From Nitrospira_E sp052156535 (lineage in GTDB: Bacteria > Nitrospirota > Nitrospiria > Nitrospirales > UBA8639), in assembly GCF_052156535.1 (NCBI RefSeq), contig NZ_JBQKUP010000039.1, forward strand, positions 124,001 through 188,000: 64,000 nucleotides of DNA, written 5' to 3'. Below, one piece after another: positions 8,919 through 17,556 of the stretch. Under the pieces are notes generated by a model. The model had not been told where the DNA came from. It ran no database searches and was given only the letters and a program-made list of their open reading frames with translations. Each line of letters starts with the position of its first letter. Position 1 is the first letter of the stretch. The translations under genes were made by a program, and so were the position numbers.

Positions 8919-8938
8919 CCTTAACCTGACGGTTAAGG
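8919..8938. promoter_or_regulatory. Perfect 8-bp palindrome with 4-bp spacer, possible operator
   Basis: CCTTAACC-TGAC-GGTTAAGG, 160 bp upstream of the porin start and 315 bp from the small ORF. The symmetry suits a dimeric regulator or a small hairpin. No T-run follows, so it is unlikely to be a terminator. Confidence 0.35.
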
Positions 8939-9099
8939 CGCAGGAATGCATCCTATATTGTTTGTGCTTCTCCAATGCCGTTCTTAGATTCCTTGATGTC
9001 TAGAAATTGGTACTGGTTTTGCGTAGCAAAAGAGGAATAGGAAAATTTTGAAAATGAAAATTATTATGATCGGCTTCTGTCTTGTAGTATGGAGATTCG

Positions 9100-10491
9100 A
9101 TGAAAAATATTGGAGTGGTTTGTTTAGGCCTCCTTTTCCTGCTTGGAGGTCTGTTAGAGGAAAATCCTGCACATGGGGCTGAAAATGGAACTCATACCAA
9201 AGAATTCTCGAGTGATTTTGATCGCCTGAAAACTGTTTTGCAACAGCCTAATACTCTTTCTGCTCTGACACCGGAATGGCTGGATTTGGGAGTTGAACAT
9301 CGAACACGCTATGAAACGTTTAATCAAAGTTTTACGAAAGGCACAGCAGGAAGTAATCAGATGGTTGCGCAGCGGACGAGGATTTTGTTGGGAATTAAGG
9401 ATATTTGGGATCCTATTCGATTCACACTGGAACTCGCAGATTTTCGAGCCCCCGTGGCGGATCGGGGGCAGGATCACGATCCCAATTTTGTGGATCATCT
9501 GGATATTTTTCAACTCCATCTTGACTTGGTGTCACAGAATTTTTTGGGAACAGGGACCTCAGGCAAGCTTGAAGTCGGCCGTTTAGTCATGGATTTTGGA
9601 AAAGGGCGTCTCATAGCAGGGCATCGTTTTGGAAGCTTTACTCCATCATTTGATGGTGTGCAATTAACCTTTGGGGGAGATATACGCTCTGATTGGGGTC
9701 TCCGGGCCTTTGTCACGCAACCGGTCCAACGTCATACGGTTAGCCCGGATTGGACTAGCCCCATTAGCTACTTTTCCGGTGCGGCGATTTCCAGCCGCCA
9801 TGTCCCCTGGGCTAATGGGGAGTTATATATTTTTCAATTAAATGAGGGGAGTAATCTTCAAAAACGTAATCTTTCCACTATGGGATTTCGAGTATTTTCC
9901 AAGCCTGCAAAAGAGCAATTTGATTACGAGATAGAATCAATGTACCAGGTTGGAGAGGTCGATCATACGAATCACTTTGCACATCGACATCATGGTGAGG
10001 TGGGCTATAGTTTTGCGACTGAATGGCCCTTGAGATTTGTCTATCTGTTCGACTACTCGTCCGGAGACAAGAACCCGAAAAAGAATTTTGATTTCTTGTT
10101 CGCAAAACGCCGGGCAGAATATGGACCAAGCGGAATTTTGGGAATCATCTTTCCATCCAATATTTTTTCACCTCTTGGGTTTCGCTCGACTCTCCAACCG
10201 ATCTCCACGGTCAGAATGATGGTATCTTATCGCACCTTCTGGCTGGCAGATGGCCGCGGCCCTTTTGTGGGTAGCGGTCTGCAGGATCCGACCGGTCGAG
10301 CAGGCACTTTCCTTGGTAATATGTTGGATAGCTCAATAACGTGGGCCCCTCAGGCCGGTTATTTCCGACATACAACTTTTGAGGTGGGATATACGCGATT
10401 TTTCAAAGGCTCCTATTTCGATCGAGTGCCACAAAGTCCTGGGACGGCCGATGTCAATTATGTCTATACCATGGCGACATTGACATTTTAA
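9100..10491 (+). CDS. Alginate-export-type outer-membrane beta-barrel porin
   Basis: 463 residues. A signal peptide (MKNIGVVCLGLLFLLGGLL, cleaved near AHGAEN) is followed by a barrel rich in alternating polar/hydrophobic strands. LTPEWLDLGVEHRTRYETF, QRTRILLGI, DFRAP, VGRLVMDFGKGRLIAGHRFG and a C-terminal aromatic residue (YTMATLTF) fit the alginate-export (AlgE-like) porin family, where the C-terminal Phe is recognised by the Bam machinery. In non-alginate producers these porins carry small anions or organic solutes; the substrate here is unknown. It stands alone in its orientation, with the palindrome at 8919 upstream and a SulP transporter 350 bp downstream. Confidence 0.85.
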   Translation: MKNIGVVCLGLLFLLGGLLEENPAHGAENGTHTKEFSSDFDRLKTVLQQPNTLSALTPEWLDLGVEHRTRYETFNQSFTKGTAGSNQMVAQRTRILLGIKDIWDPIRFTLELADFRAPVADRGQDHDPNFVDHLDIFQLHLDLVSQNFLGTGTSGKLEVGRLVMDFGKGRLIAGHRFGSFTPSFDGVQLTFGGDIRSDWGLRAFVTQPVQRHTVSPDWTSPISYFSGAAISSRHVPWANGELYIFQLNEGSNLQKRNLSTMGFRVFSKPAKEQFDYEIESMYQVGEVDHTNHFAHRHHGEVGYSFATEWPLRFVYLFDYSSGDKNPKKNFDFLFAKRRAEYGPSGILGIIFPSNIFSPLGFRSTLQPISTVRMMVSYRTFWLADGRGPFVGSGLQDPTGRAGTFLGNMLDSSITWAPQAGYFRHTTFEVGYTRFFKGSYFDRVPQSPGTADVNYVYTMATLTF

Positions 10492-10844
10492 TTCCTCGGT
10501 TAATCCTGATAGGTTTTCACCTGCCCCTCTCTTCATCCTTCCTACTAAGGGAAATTTCCTCTTTTTTTGTTCATGTCGTATTGGGAGTTATTTCGCACAG
10601 TTCACACCGTACGAATTCGCACAGGAGGCCTTAGCGAAAAAATTTTGTCTTTAATTTGGAGGGGATCTGGGCACAGATATTATTGAAAATATAAAGAAAA
10701 AATCAAAGGAATTTCTATGAACCCTCATGGTTCGATTATTGGCATGTAAGTTGCGCGTGAAGCTTGTTGTAAATTTTAAAGGAAAATTTTGTCTTTTTGT
10801 TTAGGTGATGACGAATTAGGCGAATGAGTCGGAGGAAATTAGGA
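10492..10844. other. Intergenic region before the second SulP gene
   Basis: AT-rich, with no supported gene. A ten-codon ORF at about 10717 (MNPHGSIIGM) follows AAGGAATTTCT, but is too short to claim as a leader peptide. Confidence 0.4.
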
Positions 10845-12644
10845 ATGGAGCACCTGATTGCGGGTATTCGTGTATATCTTAAAGATTTTAATTTTAAAGA
10901 TAATTTTAAAGGGATTGCCAGCAATGTGAGAGGGGATGTGTTGGCGGGGATCACGGTAGCCATGGTGGTGCTCCCCATGGCACTGGCCTTTGGCGTGGCT
11001 TCCGGGCTGGGAGCGATTGCGGGCATGTGGTCGGCAGTGGCCGCCGGCCTTATTGCGGGTCCCTTAAGTGGCTCAGCGTGGTCGGTGGGTGGGCCCACGG
11101 GGCCGCTAACGATCCAAATCCTTTCCATGACCCAAACCAATCAATTGGCCAATGGGAGTCCCGATCTGGTTTTCGTGTTTACCACCGTTGCCTTAGCTGG
11201 CTTTCTTTTAATTGTGATGGGCCTGTTGAAGCTCGGGCAATTTATCAAGTTTACTCCCTATTCAGTTATTTCGGGATTTATGACGGGTTTGGGTGTGTTG
11301 TACATGCTGTTGCAACTCAACCCATTTTTGGGACTTCCCGGCGTCAAAAGTATTACTTCAGCCATCACGGAATTACCCTCCAGTTTAGCCCATGCGTCGC
11401 CTGTGGCAGTGGGAGTCGGGGTGTTGACCTTACTCATCGTCGTGTATTGGCCGAAAATTTCTCCAGTGACCTGGCTGCCAGGTCCATTAATCGGATTATT
11501 GGCCGGCACGGTAACTACGGTTGCCCTCGGGTTAGACATTCCGAAAATAGAAGATATTCCCACGGGCTTACCTGACCTGTACCTTCCCGATCTTACGCTT
11601 CTGGAAAAAGCCTTTGTCCCGGCTGCGGCTTTGGCCGGATTATGTGTATTCGATAGTCTCCTGACCTGTCTCATCGTTGATAATATGACCGGCACTCATC
11701 ACAACAGCGACCGAGAATTGGTGGCCCAAGGATCAGCTAATCTCTTTTCGGGGTTGGTTGGAGGGTTGAGTGGAGCCACCAATACGATGCCGTGTGTCGT
11801 GAATATCCAGAGCGGAGCCCGAACCCGGTTGGCTTCGGTAACGATGGGACTGGTCCTGCTTTCCTTCATTCTCGGTCTGGGTTCCCTTGCCGCATCCATT
11901 CCTCTTTCCGCTTTGGCGGGGATTCTTCTCAAGGCGGGGTATGACATTCTGGATATGCGGGTGCTGCCGGTGGTTCGGAGATTGCCCAACTCTGATTTGA
12001 TGGTATTTGGTCTGGTGGTTTTCATGACGGTGTTTTGGAATCTCCTGTCTGCCATGGCGATGGGACTTGCAGTGGCGTTTTTCCGTTTTGTAAAAGACCA
12101 GTCTGATCGCTATAAAGCCGATCTCAGTCAGCGGGATGAAGATGTAAAACAGGAAGAAGAAGACCTCATTTTTTCCTTCGCCAGGGATTATGCCAGAAAA
12201 ATAAGCCAGAATGGGGCCAATATAGGAGAGCTGAGCGGTCGTTTTGAGCATATCGTTCGAGACCGGATTATCATCGTCCGTCCTCACGGTCCATTATTTT
12301 TCGGTGCGATCGATTGGCTGAACGAGACGGTGGAACATCTTGACAGCAAAGATGTGCTCATCATTCGTTGCAAATGGTTGGATGAATTGGATTTGTCGGG
12401 TGCTTATGCGTTAGGCGATTTAATTGAAGCTGCCAACAGTCGCGGGGTGGCAGTGTTAACTGCCGGCATGTCCCCTCGAACCCGACAAATTCTTGCCGAT
12501 TTAAATGAGCTTTCCAGACTGAAGAAAGACTATATCTGCACACATTTTAATGAGGCTTTAGATACCGCTATGCAGATCGTGGAAAAGAAGGCCGTGGAGG
12601 TTAGGCTACAAACCCACAAAGAACCGGTATTGACGGGAGGGTAG
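10845..12644 (+). CDS. SulP family anion transporter with acidic linker and STAS domain
   Basis: The start is placed at ATG 10845 (MEHLIAGIRVYLKDF) because GGAGG lies nine bases upstream; the in-frame ATG at 10824 has only a weak site. About 599 residues. The SulP core is clear (VVLPMALAFGVASGLGAIAG, VGGPTGPLT, PLSALAGILLKAGYDILD). A charged cytoplasmic linker (QRDEDVKQEEEDL) precedes a STAS domain (HGPLFFGAIDWLNE, LDLSGAYALGDL). It is more distant from the other two SulPs than they are from each other. Bicarbonate or sulfate uptake is possible; substrate unproven. The gene ends directly before a decayed nhaB, mirroring the intact SulP-nhaB pair at 38-42 kb. Confidence 0.92.
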   Translation: MEHLIAGIRVYLKDFNFKDNFKGIASNVRGDVLAGITVAMVVLPMALAFGVASGLGAIAGMWSAVAAGLIAGPLSGSAWSVGGPTGPLTIQILSMTQTNQLANGSPDLVFVFTTVALAGFLLIVMGLLKLGQFIKFTPYSVISGFMTGLGVLYMLLQLNPFLGLPGVKSITSAITELPSSLAHASPVAVGVGVLTLLIVVYWPKISPVTWLPGPLIGLLAGTVTTVALGLDIPKIEDIPTGLPDLYLPDLTLLEKAFVPAAALAGLCVFDSLLTCLIVDNMTGTHHNSDRELVAQGSANLFSGLVGGLSGATNTMPCVVNIQSGARTRLASVTMGLVLLSFILGLGSLAASIPLSALAGILLKAGYDILDMRVLPVVRRLPNSDLMVFGLVVFMTVFWNLLSAMAMGLAVAFFRFVKDQSDRYKADLSQRDEDVKQEEEDLIFSFARDYARKISQNGANIGELSGRFEHIVRDRIIIVRPHGPLFFGAIDWLNETVEHLDSKDVLIIRCKWLDELDLSGAYALGDLIEAANSRGVAVLTAGMSPRTRQILADLNELSRLKKDYICTHFNEALDTAMQIVEKKAVEVRLQTHKEPVLTGG

Positions 12645-12660
12645 CATGGTCATTTTGCTC

Positions 12661-13290
12661 GCTTGCGAGTCATGGGAGTGATGGCCTTGAATGGCATTAT
12701 TGAGGAGCATCATTTGGGGGAAGCGTTTTAAGAGGCTCTCCCGTTTACGGCCCTCCTTATAGTGTTTTTTCGGTTGTGGTGGTGATCCAGGAGCAACAAC
12801 TTTTTGGAGACTTTATCCAATAAGTTCTGTCTAGGGATGGTGGGCACCAAATCGGCATGTTTATGGCCAAGGGCCTTCTTTCCGCGATCAGCGGCAACAT
12901 ATTTGTCGCCACGATCTATATAGAACAGGTGCTGCGGGCATTTCATCAGGGAGTGATTTCCCGTGATCAATTTGATCTTTTGGCGGTCGCTATTAACACG
13001 GGGACACTATTCCTAGTGTGGCCACTCCAAATGGGCAGACGGCCTTTCTTTTTCTGTTGACGTACGCTCTCGCCCCACTTATTCGCCTTTCGTATGGCCG
13101 GATGGTGTGGATAGCTCTTCCCTATACGGTCACCATGATCCTCGGGGGACTCCTGGCTGTGTATGGGTTGTTGCAACCAGTAATGGAAACGTACTATGCA
13201 CAAGGGGTCTTGACGCATCATGTGGCGGCTGTAGCAGCACCCCATTCAGCTCAAGGGATTTCCGCATCTATGGCTGGTTCAATCTTTTAA
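12661..13290 (+). pseudogene. nhaB: nhaB remnant (C-terminal third, frameshifted)
   Basis: Pieces in different frames match the intact NhaB at 38253-39845 in order. Frame one gives NGIIEEHHLGEAF, a TAA, then EALPFTALL; a shifted frame gives VVVVIQEQQLFGDFIQ; another gives MFMAKGLLSAISGNIFVATI with EQVLRAFHQGVISRDQFDLL and AVAINTG; the last (from about 13018) gives MATPNGQTAFLFLLTYALAP and ends near 13290. The N-terminal two thirds are missing, so a deletion placed the remnant directly behind the SulP stop. NhaB is a Na+/H+ antiporter of the inner membrane; this copy cannot make one. Confidence 0.9.
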
Positions 13291-13622
13291 AAGTAAGTCT
13301 TGGGTGCGTCTACCTCTTACCTCTTCCTCATGCGTGCAGGCTCCCCGATTTTCACAATGCAAGATGGCCGGCCATGTATTTCCGCCTGTGATCACAGACT
13401 CCCCTAATCTGACCAGGGAATCTTTCTCCGTGAGTTGGGAGCGGACCACCGGGTCAACCTGTTCAAGCAATAGACTTTAAGTAGAGGAATGATCTTAGGT
13501 TGGAGACCTCCCATAATGAGATTAGACCAGCTATTGGGGTATAGTGGCCTGAGGATCAGGCTGTGTCAGGCCTGTTAGCCAAAGATTTGATGGGATTGTA
13601 AGAGAATTTCGGAGAATTCGCT
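13291..13622. other. Intergenic stretch before the histidine kinase
   Basis: No supported gene. It may hold the promoter of the kinase-regulator operon, but I see no convincing sigma-70 or sigma-54 motif. Confidence 0.45.
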
Positions 13623-15548
13623 ATGTCTCTCAATAAATTATTTTTAAATCTTCCGATTGCCAGAAAGCTACTTTTAGTCTCCGGAGTCCCGGTTTTGGCC
13701 GTCTTGATTTTGAGCCTGGTGACCTATAGAAGCGTTCAGACTTTTTCTCTGGATGAAGATCGCCTGAATGATGTGTATCTGGTACAAAGCGCGTCGGCTG
13801 AATATATGCGCTTGGTTGTGGATCTCGAAACCGGATTTCGCGGGTTTATTCTGACTCAAAAGACTCCCTTTTTGCAGCCCTATTTGGCAGCCAGGCAACG
13901 AGTGTTGTTACTCGGGAATTCATTGAGACAGATGGTCAAGTCTGTTGAGGATCAGCGACAGGTAATCGAAACTGTTCAAGGAATGGTCGAACAATTGATG
14001 AATGACAAAGACCGGCTGATTGAACGGGTCAAGGCGGGTTTTCCGCAGGAGGCCACGGACTATGTCGAGAGTGAAAAAGGGCGTATCCTCATGCTTGCCA
14101 TTCGTGAAGAAATGGCTCGATTTGATCGGCGAGAAGTCACGCAATTGCAACACGCCCTTGGGAGTAGTGCCGCAGACCGGGCGGCCCTGATGGGGGTGGT
14201 CGTGTGGGGAGGGTCGTTGGCGTTGATTTTGTTGCTGGTGCCTCTTCATCTCATTGCGCGGTCCATTACAGGACCATTAACGACCTTGGTCAAGGCAGTG
14301 GAAAATGTTTCCGGAGGGAATATTCCGAATATTCCAGTTTTCCAACGAGACGATGAAATTGGCGAATTGACGAAAGTCATGCAGACAATGGGAACCCAAA
14401 TCCGGAATCATATCCGGCGTATTGAACAATCCGAACAGGAACTCCGAACGCTGAACCAGGATTTAACTTCTTCTGAGGCCAAATATCGAGGGATTGTGGA
14501 TTATGCGCCCATCGGAATATTCACCGCAAAAAAAGATCATCTGATTTTTAGCAACCGGCAGAATTGGGTCCTGGCTGGGAGGAATCCCGATGAGGTGTTG
14601 GATCCTGAACATATGTGGGAAGCGATTCATCCGGACGATCGGGAGGGGGTGCGGGAAACTTTTCAAGATGCCTGCCACCAAAGTGAGCCATTTGAGCGGG
14701 TCCTTCGCTTCTTGCATCCAGACGGAGCTGTGCGCAAGGTCTTATGTCGCGCGGTTCCAATTCAAGATCACGGTGGGCAGACCATGGTATACCAGGGGTT
14801 CAATGTGGATATCACGGCTTTAGAGTATATGCGTGCACAATTAAACCGGTCTGACCGCTTGGCCACATTGGGACAAATGGCTGCAGGCATTGCCCATGAG
14901 ATTCGAAACCCGCTGGTGGGTATTGGGTCAACCACGACGTTGCTGATGGAAGATTTTCCTGATGGTGACTCTCGGCATGAAGATCTCGTAACCATTCTCA
15001 AGGAAACCCGACGACTGGATCGCATTGTGAATCAAATTGTTGACTTTGCGCGACCAAGAGACTTGCTCCCGGTAACCTTTCAATTGCAAGATCTGATACA
15101 GGAGTCTTTGCAGGTCCTCAATGAACCCATCAAACAAAAGGCCATTCAGATCGATTTTCATCCGCCTGCCAAACTGAATTCCATCCAAGCTGATCGAGAT
15201 CAACTGAAGCAAGTGTTGCTAAATGTGATCCAAAATGCCGTTGAGGCGATGTCGGAGGGCGGATGTCTTCGTCTGTCCGTTGAGGAGGAAACCATTGAAC
15301 GAATACCGGGACTGCGTATTAAAGTCCAAGATAATGGAAAGGGAATCAGTCCAAGTGCTCTCCCTCGGATTTTCGAGCCGTTTTTTACCACCGGCAAGCA
15401 TCGTGGAACTGGACTGGGACTGCCGATTTGTCGAAATATTATTGAAGCCCATGGAGGAGAGATCCATGCGGAAAGTCAGTCAGGTATTGGGACCACCATG
15501 ACATGGTGGCTGCCTTGCGTTTGCCAACCCCAACTTCCCACGGTGTAA
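13623..15548 (+). CDS. Sensor histidine kinase (CHASE3-HAMP-PAS-HisKA-HATPase)
   Basis: 641 residues, inner membrane. TM1 about 14-34; periplasmic CHASE3-type region about 40-180 (LDEDRLNDVYLVQSASAEYM, DLETGFRGFILTQ); TM2 about 188-209; HAMP; PAS about 283-400 with IHPDDREGVRETF. The HisKA box is AAGIAHEIRNPL with the phospho-acceptor at His425. The catalytic domain shows NVIQNAVEA, DNGKGIS and GTGLGL. GGAG seven bases before the ATG supports the start. Its stop is three bases before the NtrC-type regulator, so the two form a classic NtrB/NtrC-like pair. The signal is unknown; CHASE3 domains sense extracellular cues. Confidence 0.93.
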   Translation: MSLNKLFLNLPIARKLLLVSGVPVLAVLILSLVTYRSVQTFSLDEDRLNDVYLVQSASAEYMRLVVDLETGFRGFILTQKTPFLQPYLAARQRVLLLGNSLRQMVKSVEDQRQVIETVQGMVEQLMNDKDRLIERVKAGFPQEATDYVESEKGRILMLAIREEMARFDRREVTQLQHALGSSAADRAALMGVVVWGGSLALILLLVPLHLIARSITGPLTTLVKAVENVSGGNIPNIPVFQRDDEIGELTKVMQTMGTQIRNHIRRIEQSEQELRTLNQDLTSSEAKYRGIVDYAPIGIFTAKKDHLIFSNRQNWVLAGRNPDEVLDPEHMWEAIHPDDREGVRETFQDACHQSEPFERVLRFLHPDGAVRKVLCRAVPIQDHGGQTMVYQGFNVDITALEYMRAQLNRSDRLATLGQMAAGIAHEIRNPLVGIGSTTTLLMEDFPDGDSRHEDLVTILKETRRLDRIVNQIVDFARPRDLLPVTFQLQDLIQESLQVLNEPIKQKAIQIDFHPPAKLNSIQADRDQLKQVLLNVIQNAVEAMSEGGCLRLSVEEETIERIPGLRIKVQDNGKGISPSALPRIFEPFFTTGKHRGTGLGLPICRNIIEAHGGEIHAESQSGIGTTMTWWLPCVCQPQLPTV

Positions 15549-15551
15549 CCC

Positions 15552-16940
15552 ATGCGCGCGAACATTTTTGTGACGGATGATGATGATGTGGTTCGGCAAG
15601 CCATCAGCCGACGGATCGCAAAACGACACCATCATGTGCGAAGCTTTGCTTCGGGAGAGGCCTTATTGGAAGCCCTTGATCATGATGCGCCAGATCTCAT
15701 TCTATTAGATTTGAAAATGGCCGGGTTAAGCGGACTGGAGACTCTCAAGCATATTCGTGCGAAATCTCAACAGTCCCTGGTCATTCTCCTCACAGCCTAT
15801 GGCACGGTGGAAGATGCAGTGGAAGCCATCAAACTCGGGGCCTATGATTTTCTGATTAAAAGCGTCGATTTCTCCAGTGTGGAACCTGTGATCGATCGTG
15901 CGCTTGACTATCTGTCCCTACGGCGCCGTATCGATTTTGAAACGCAGGATAGGCCTGGTCGATATGCCTTCAACAGTTTGATTGCCAATAGTCCCAGTAT
16001 GAAGGAATTGGTTGGCCAAATTCAGGAAATGGCGAAGAATTTGAAAACGACGGTTCTCCTGTTTGGAGAAACGGGAACGGGGAAAGAATTTGTCGCTCGA
16101 GTCCTTCATCATAACGGGCCTCGGGACAAAGGTCCCTTTGTGGGGGTGAATTGCACAGCCATTCCTCAGGAATTATTTGAAAGTGAATTATTTGGCTATG
16201 AGCGTGGGGCCTTCACGGGTGCGAACCAGCGTAAACCCGGTCTATGTGAGCAGGCGGAAGGCGGGACGCTTTTTTTAGATGAGATTGGAGACCTCAATCC
16301 CTCCATGCAGGCGAAATTGCTTCGAGTGTTACAGGAGCGTTCGTTTAAACGGTTGGGTGGACAAGAGGATATTGAGGTGGATTTTCGCCTGATTGCGGCC
16401 ACCAATCGGGATCTGCGCAAAGATGTGGCGCAAGGCAGGTTCCGGGAGGACTTGTTTTTTCGGCTGAATGTGGTGTCATTGAATCTCCCACCATTACGGA
16501 ATCGGATAGAAGATATTATCCCTCTGGCACTTGCGACGTTGATTCGACAAAGCAGTGACCTTGGCAAAGAGGTTTCGGCTATTGAGCCGGAGGCCCAACG
16601 ACTGTTGGAGCGCTATCCCTATCCGGGAAATATTCGTGAACTGGAAAATATTATGGAGCGTGCGGCTATTTTTTGTCGTGGAAAAAGTTTGACGGAAGGG
16701 GATTTGCCTCGTGAAGTCCATGAAGAGGCCCGTTCCTCAGTAAATGCGGTCACTCGAGGGGATCAAAAGGTGGTGCGCATGGAAATGATTCTCGGAGAGC
16801 AATCCCTTGCTGGCATTGAAAGCGATTTGATTGAAGAAGTCATGCGGTTATCTGATTATAATAAAAGTCTCGCTGCCAAATATCTTGGCATTACTCGCTT
16901 CGCTTTGGACCGCCGGCTCAAAAAAATCCCGGAGTTTTGA
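15552..16940 (+). CDS. NtrC-family sigma-54-dependent response regulator
   Basis: 462 residues: receiver with Asp53 in LLDLKM and LTAYGT; AAA+ domain with Walker A GETGTGKE (172-179), intact GAFTGA (219-224), Walker B LFLDEIGDL, arginine-finger region RFREDLFFRLN and sensor II YPGNIRELEN; C-terminal Fis-type helix-turn-helix (NKSLAAKYLGITRFALDRRL). All features needed to activate sigma-54 RNA polymerase are present. It is translated with the kinase upstream (3-bp gap). The target genes are unknown; no convincing -24/-12 promoter was found nearby. The paralogue at 6804-8192 shows what this protein looks like when those motifs decay. Confidence 0.94.
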   Translation: MRANIFVTDDDDVVRQAISRRIAKRHHHVRSFASGEALLEALDHDAPDLILLDLKMAGLSGLETLKHIRAKSQQSLVILLTAYGTVEDAVEAIKLGAYDFLIKSVDFSSVEPVIDRALDYLSLRRRIDFETQDRPGRYAFNSLIANSPSMKELVGQIQEMAKNLKTTVLLFGETGTGKEFVARVLHHNGPRDKGPFVGVNCTAIPQELFESELFGYERGAFTGANQRKPGLCEQAEGGTLFLDEIGDLNPSMQAKLLRVLQERSFKRLGGQEDIEVDFRLIAATNRDLRKDVAQGRFREDLFFRLNVVSLNLPPLRNRIEDIIPLALATLIRQSSDLGKEVSAIEPEAQRLLERYPYPGNIRELENIMERAAIFCRGKSLTEGDLPREVHEEARSSVNAVTRGDQKVVRMEMILGEQSLAGIESDLIEEVMRLSDYNKSLAAKYLGITRFALDRRLKKIPEF

Positions 16941-17055
16941 TCTTATCTGTTGGTGCCTGAAATAATCCCCCAAATGAAGGTGTTTATATGTTCGTCTCCT
17001 CAGAACAAGGGAACAAATTGATGCCTTGAGGTGACCAGGGGGAATTGTCCGGTCC

Positions 17056-17148
17056 TTATTGGATTTTTTTTCGACTTTTTACAAGAACAACGATACCAAT
17101 GATTCCAATCAACAGAGCCAAGATTCCCAGTGTTCCCAAGCCTCCCAT
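17056..17148 (-). CDS. 30-residue single-TM peptide
   Basis: ATG 17148 is preceded by a very strong ribosome binding site (GGAGGAGGAT, ending 6 bases before the start). The product starts MGGLGTLGILALLIGI and ends with a basic tail, KSRKKIQ: one glycine/isoleucine-rich helix with the positive charges expected to stay in the cytoplasm. A longer in-frame ORF from 17280 exists, but its extra N-terminus looks random and it lacks such a site. Not recognised. It stands alone between the NtrC regulator and priA, convergent with the former. Confidence 0.6.
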   Translation of the reverse strand: MGGLGTLGILALLIGIIGIVVLVKSRKKIQ

Positions 17149-17556
17149 CTTGCTATCCTCCTCCTCCGATTGTATGGCTTCAGTGGTTATTTCTCTTCCG
17201 GTGTGTTGTAGGGGCAAAAGCCTGTGAACCGACCGATTTTTTCCTAACCAGCTGGAAAGGATTCCAGCCGGGCGGTTCAATCTTTCCTGTTTTCATCGAA
17301 ATCGTCAAGATGCCGTATCAAATGGGAATGCTGAAAGCTTCAGGGATGGAGCATGATAATCTGGTTTTCTTTTACCTCGCATGGTAGGCCGTGATTATGA
17401 GGATGAGCACGCAAGTCGGTTGGAAACTCATCGACTCAAGGCTTACCTTCTTGTGGCTCCAAATATATTTGTTGATCTGAGGGCTGAGGTGGAATAGCGT
17501 TGTAGGCAGAACAACTCGCTGTTAGAATTGTATGCTCATGAAATCCGTAATCACTC
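17149..17556. other. Intergenic region upstream of priA
   Basis: No supported gene apart from the ribosome binding site of the 30-residue ORF at its left edge. Probably contains divergent promoters. Confidence 0.45.
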
